A stretch of DNA of 64,000 nt from Paragonimus skrjabini miyazakii (Eukaryota > Platyhelminthes > Trematoda > Plagiorchiida > Troglotrematidae). The stretch lies in assembly GCA_014338405.1 (NCBI GenBank), contig JTDE01000027.1, positions 284,970 through 348,969 on the forward strand, read 5' to 3'. The notes below the pieces were generated by a model that ran no database searches, was not told where the DNA came from, and saw only the letters and a list, made by a program, of their open reading frames with translations. Positions within the stretch are counted from its first letter, which is position 1. Each line of letters starts with the position of its first letter. This document shows, one piece after another, positions 60,101 to 64,000 of this stretch. A program made the position numbers and the translations under genes.

Positions 60101-63100
60101 GTCTCACATATTCTTATCACTGGAAATGTGTGAGTAGCTGTGATTGACAACGAATAGGTCTTTAGTGCAGCACAAAAGGCAAACCTCGTAGAGGATATTT
60201 GTGATTGAACCGTAGCAACGATGGAAAGTCAGTTATCATGAGTCCAAGGTATCAGCCGCCGTCAGTTGATCAGTAAACATTCATATCATTCTTCATACTA
60301 TGCGACGTATGTGCATTTGTTGACTGATTCAACAGTGACTCAAAACCAACTGGGGATTTTAATCACCAGAGGGTTTACGGTGAAAGACACGGTGTTCCAT
60401 TTACATATAGTGTCAATCACAAACCAGTAAGGCGACGAGTTCTGCTAAGAAATCGACTAGAAAATGAACAGATATAATGCAACAAGAGGTTTCTTATAAT
60501 CAGAAAGTGAACAATGTCAATACAAATATATATACAACACATCAGTGGCACAGTAATAAATATAACCACATATATCCATATATAACATATCTGTAACAAA
60601 GTGTTCGAACTTGCCAAAATCCTGATGGCGCATTGGAAATGATTCTAATTAATGGGAATTACCGATTAGAACAGTGGAAGCTAGTGGGGATACGGCAGAA
60701 GGACCGGGTGATATGAGACTAATCCTCAAATTGTAGGTTGTACATTTTGCAGTACTGTATAATGATTGCTCTTGATGCTTAACATACACGTGTGTGACAA
60801 CACCTGAGTGGTTGCTGGGATAATGTTTGTGACCAAGAGTCATGTCAGACAATGAGCAAGATAACGTGTGAGTGAGGCCAAAATTAATGTTGTTGACGGA
60901 GTTGGAATTACGTCGGGCGTTGACTGCCAGATGATGCGTTGGATTATGACTGTCAGGCGCTGTTTTGGGCACTGATGGAATAGACGTAGCCGCTTTAACA
61001 GTGCACGTTATTCCTTGAAATGTGAAGCAAGAGTTTATTAATGTTGGGACGGGTTTCATATAAGATTTCATATGCTAGAGAAGTGACTGGCCTAAGTGTG
61101 TGCGTGATGAATTCGACAAGTTAATTAATGAACATGTACGGACAAATGCATAAAAAGTTTGTTGATGGGCTTAGCATGGTGGTTCGGCTGGCCGCACAGT
61201 GACCTGTCAGTTTTAGATGAGGTCATTGGGATCATACTAGATACACTGATTGATAAGCAGCATATTCGGGCTTTTAAGCCTAGATATCATTCTGTACACT
61301 ACCAGGAAACCGTCCGCCTGCCATCTGTAGCGATGAACTTGTTGGTCTGCTGCCACCGTTAGGTGAGATGATCGCGTAACTGCTAACAATATGCTGTCGA
61401 TTACACGTGGAGATAGATCTCGTGGAAAGCTTTCAGTTCAATTCAGAATGCCTCTCTGGTTGGCTGGCTGTCATAAGCTCTGTCACCAAAAAATCTAGTC
61501 TAACATGAACCTTCATTGGAAGCGTGCATCTGTATCTTGACAGTATAGACGAACTGACCATTATGATATTGTTCACAAGATGTTGAAAACTGGGAGCCGT
61601 CCTGTTACAATAAATTTTATGAGTATTTGGGAGAAAATGTTTCGGATTTTGACGACTAGCGAGTCGGAAGCGGTATAACTTTCTACAGCTGCGATGACAA
61701 GAGCGAAACCTGTTGCCTATTTGTCAACAAATAGTTCATCTACAACCCAAAATATAATTTTGTGTGGACTGTAGACAGGGTTGCCGCCACTGTTCCACTC
61801 AAAACTCATTACTCGCTCCTACGTTTACCACGACTCTCCTTGTCGCATTAGCCGAAAACATTTTAACGTCTCATATGTGCTGGCCAAGGCTAGTGCATTC
61901 CTTCTCATTTCCAAGCATGAGATATTCAACAGATCTGAGCATAGTATAATTGAAATATTCCTAAGATATTCTGAGGGGCAAAGCGCCAGCTTGTAACGTA
62001 CTGTTACAGCCACACAGTACGCCGTCAACACTGAATTCCAGAACATCCAGCAAATATCATTTGCACGTTCAATTTTTCCAATTCCTCGTTCATGCTGATT
62101 TCGAGTTAGCCGTACACTTCGATCGGCTGAATATTTACATGGACACGTCGTATAGTCTGGAAGGCATGGAAGCCCGGTAGAATCGTTTCATCGAAACTGA
62201 AACGGCATAGTGGACAAAAGTAGATAACTTTCGACCTTGTGCTCAAAGTTACTTTCGAAAGCACTCATTACATACGTGATTGTATCACTACTCATGTGCG
62301 TCCGCAGGCTTAACGGGAGTGATAATTGAAGGGACGTATATCAGAACAATGAAGTGAAAATCAATTTCCTGTAGTTGAAGACTCAGCATAGAAAGTGTAA
62401 ATAATTTGTTTCGACTAAGACATAGAGGCAATAGTTCCTCTCTCGAAGTGACATTCACCAGGGGACACAACAGTGCCTGAATGTGTTGGGTATCCTCTCC
62501 TGCATTAGACTGGCATATATAAATATATGTACATGTATAGAAGAATCCAATAGTGACGTGATGGTAACACATTTTATTCCTAACTATATGTAGGTCAGCA
62601 ATCGAACGATTTGGAAGACAGTACAAAGTTACGGGAGCAGGACGGTAGTGAAATTGTGATTATTAATAAGTCTGAATTTAAGGACAACACAATCTTTACG
62701 ATTGTTTAGAAATTATCTTCCAGAACCGGTATCTTTATTACTCCAGACTGAACAACAATTTTGATAGTAGAGGAACTTGATGTCATTCGGTCGACGAAAA
62801 ACAATAAAATACACATAGATTATGTGTTTATTACACGGCAAAATAGTTCACAGCATACATAAACCTGTTCATCCGTTTGAAGCAACACATGTAATGGCAA
62901 CTAATGTGTGTATGAAGAGCAAACCACAGTTAGCCTCCGGCGCAGACCGAGGCTTACGTCACGTTAATTACTACTGCTCCGTTCTGAATTTACCTGCCTT
63001 CTGCTTCATCCAGCCTCCTCACACTTCCACTACTGATTTTACACAGACTTGCAATAGGTGGTACCTCTATGCATTTTCGAAATGTCAGATTTGTTTATCG

Positions 63101-63412
63101 ACACTTAAATGAAATCACCAATTGTAGCAAACCCTTCAACAGTTCGTCCAGTTCCAAGTGGAACATCATCCAGTTTATGCTCAAGTTTTTCTAAACGAAG
63201 TGGAATGCAGTTCACAGCCACAAGAGCATGACTAAATGGTACTGGTTGTTACGTTGGCCTTGGCGTGATTAATCCCCATAAGCACATTACAACGGTAGCA
63301 TTTCAAGATTGGGTGAGGACAACAAACATGAACCTCCGCAGGTTTCTATCGTAGTCTACCAAACACAAAAGCATAAAACGATGTGGCGCACTACTTCATT
63401 CGCTATTTTCAA
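60101..63412. other. No gene recognised
   Basis: The 140-codon minus-strand frame 61071-60649 is Ser- and Asn-rich and not recognised. AT-rich runs lie near 60517-60596 and 62515-62540. A 112-codon minus frame (62626-62288) and a 96-codon plus frame (62822-63112) are also unassigned. Confidence 0.35.
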
Positions 63413-63922
63413 CTACCTACTCACAATAAGGTAAAATAAATTGGGATATATAGAAACATATGGTGAAATTTTTATAGTGATCAAAAATACTGATAACAGT
63501 TGCGAATATGAACGTAAGATGTTAGAAGTAGAACAAGGATAAAGAACTTCGAACTGAAAGAATATACAATCTATACTACATATTGCCAAAGTAGCAATAT
63601 GTTCAATACCATCTGTTTCTGAAAGCATTATGGCGATTTTATTCGGAAAACGCTCAAGTGTTAACTGAAAGATAGCACGGAATGCTTTAAAGGGGTATAG
63701 TTTATATTTGCCATAAAACATAGTGAACGTTTCAATTATTTTTACATACAGAAGGTTTGCTCTGTTGACTACGTTTGTAGGCAAACAAGCAGCGTCTATG
63801 GTTTTTATATAAATTCCAGCACGGTATTTATACCAACTCTGTATAATCATAGATTTTTTGTAGACATACACCATAACATTGATGACTTCGCGCAAATACG
63901 TTTGGAAACTTTTCGTGGCCAT
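63413..63922 (-). CDS. Unassigned 169-codon open frame with IQ-like motif
   Basis: The longest open frame of the window. The ATG lies in a fair Kozak context (A at -3, G at +4). Near residues 22-36 the protein reads YKKSMIIQSWYKYRA, close to a calmodulin-binding IQ motif (IQxxx[RK]xxxR type). The rest is rich in Ile, Phe and Tyr with a hydrophobic C-terminal third, and is not recognised. A GT donor-like GTAAAA occurs after residue 59, so the first part could be an exon and the remainder intron read-through. AT-rich codon use and the lack of any paired exon make a chance frame quite possible. Confidence 0.22.
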   Translation of the reverse strand: MATKSFQTYLREVINVMVYVYKKSMIIQSWYKYRAGIYIKTIDAACLPTNVVNRANLLYVKIIETFTMFYGKYKLYPFKAFRAIFQLTLERFPNKIAIMLSETDGIEHIATLAICSIDCIFFQFEVLYPCSTSNILRSYSQLLSVFLITIKISPYVSIYPNLFYLIVSR

Positions 63923-64000
63923 TTATGCTCCCTTTGACGACTTACGATGAACCATTTTGTTAGCAAGAATTCCGAGACTTCCCTGTGAATAACCAAAGTA

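Noticed and set aside
60649..61071. 140-codon Ser/Asn-rich minus-strand frame
   Set aside because: No domain, no splice-flanked partner exons and low complexity. Not supported as a gene.
1..64000. CRISPR arrays, rRNA genes, bacterial operons
   Set aside because: No regularly spaced direct repeats, no rRNA-like blocks and no dense coding anywhere in the window.

Overview
The window looks like repeat-dense, gene-poor nuclear DNA of a metazoan, most likely a parasitic flatworm (a cestode or trematode; I cannot pick a species). The reasons are: no operon-like or dense coding; only short open frames (the longest is 169 codons); two 100-N scaffold gaps; many decayed Penelope-like elements (PLEs) with GIY-YIG endonuclease tails; CR1-like and RTE-like LINE fragments; and a tRNA-promoter SINE that carries a hammerhead ribozyme, a combination known from the schistosome SINE-alpha repeats. 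I found no convincing intact host gene. The only candidate exon is 63413-63922 (minus).

Layout. 1-5826: SINE copies and a PLE fragment (2303-3160) bracketed by inverted hammerhead motifs, then a back-to-back SINE pair with a perfect 56-bp inverted repeat (5335-5826). 6931-8340 (minus): a decayed CR1/Jockey-like LINE reverse transcriptase. 10.9-14.3 kb: nothing recognised. 14.3-19.0 kb: SINE copies, a second tRNA-like repeat (17049-17361) and the first gap. 19758-20290 (minus): an RTE-like LINE C-terminus with a C2H2 finger. 21.2-25.6 kb: three minus-strand PLE fragments and one SINE. 29.9-30.9 kb: a PLE tail running into one complete SINE unit. 32.5-33.0 kb: a CpG-rich duplicated block. 34.6-35.2 kb: a direct tandem SINE dimer. 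35.2-41.5 kb: nothing recognised. 43.3-44.8 kb: inverted hammerhead arms and a PLE C-terminus. 47.9-52.9 kb: a PLE with 300-bp inverted arms, then a second PLE. 45.8 and 59.0 kb: two copies of an unnamed repeat. 59.7-60.1 kb: a SINE interrupted by the second gap.

How the parts relate. PLEs encode a reverse transcriptase plus GIY-YIG nuclease and are known to carry hammerhead ribozymes in their terminal repeats. The SINE family here (called HH-SINE below) has a pol III type A/B box head and its own hammerhead. Its copies occur as head-to-tail multimers with a period of about 420-430 nt, and as inverted pairs with both 3' ends facing outward. The PLE copies show that same inverted geometry. This suggests, as inference, that ribozyme-processed multimeric SINE RNA may be mobilised by the PLE machinery.

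All alignments were done by eye. Element boundaries are approximate to about 10-20 bases unless exact repeat arms are given.
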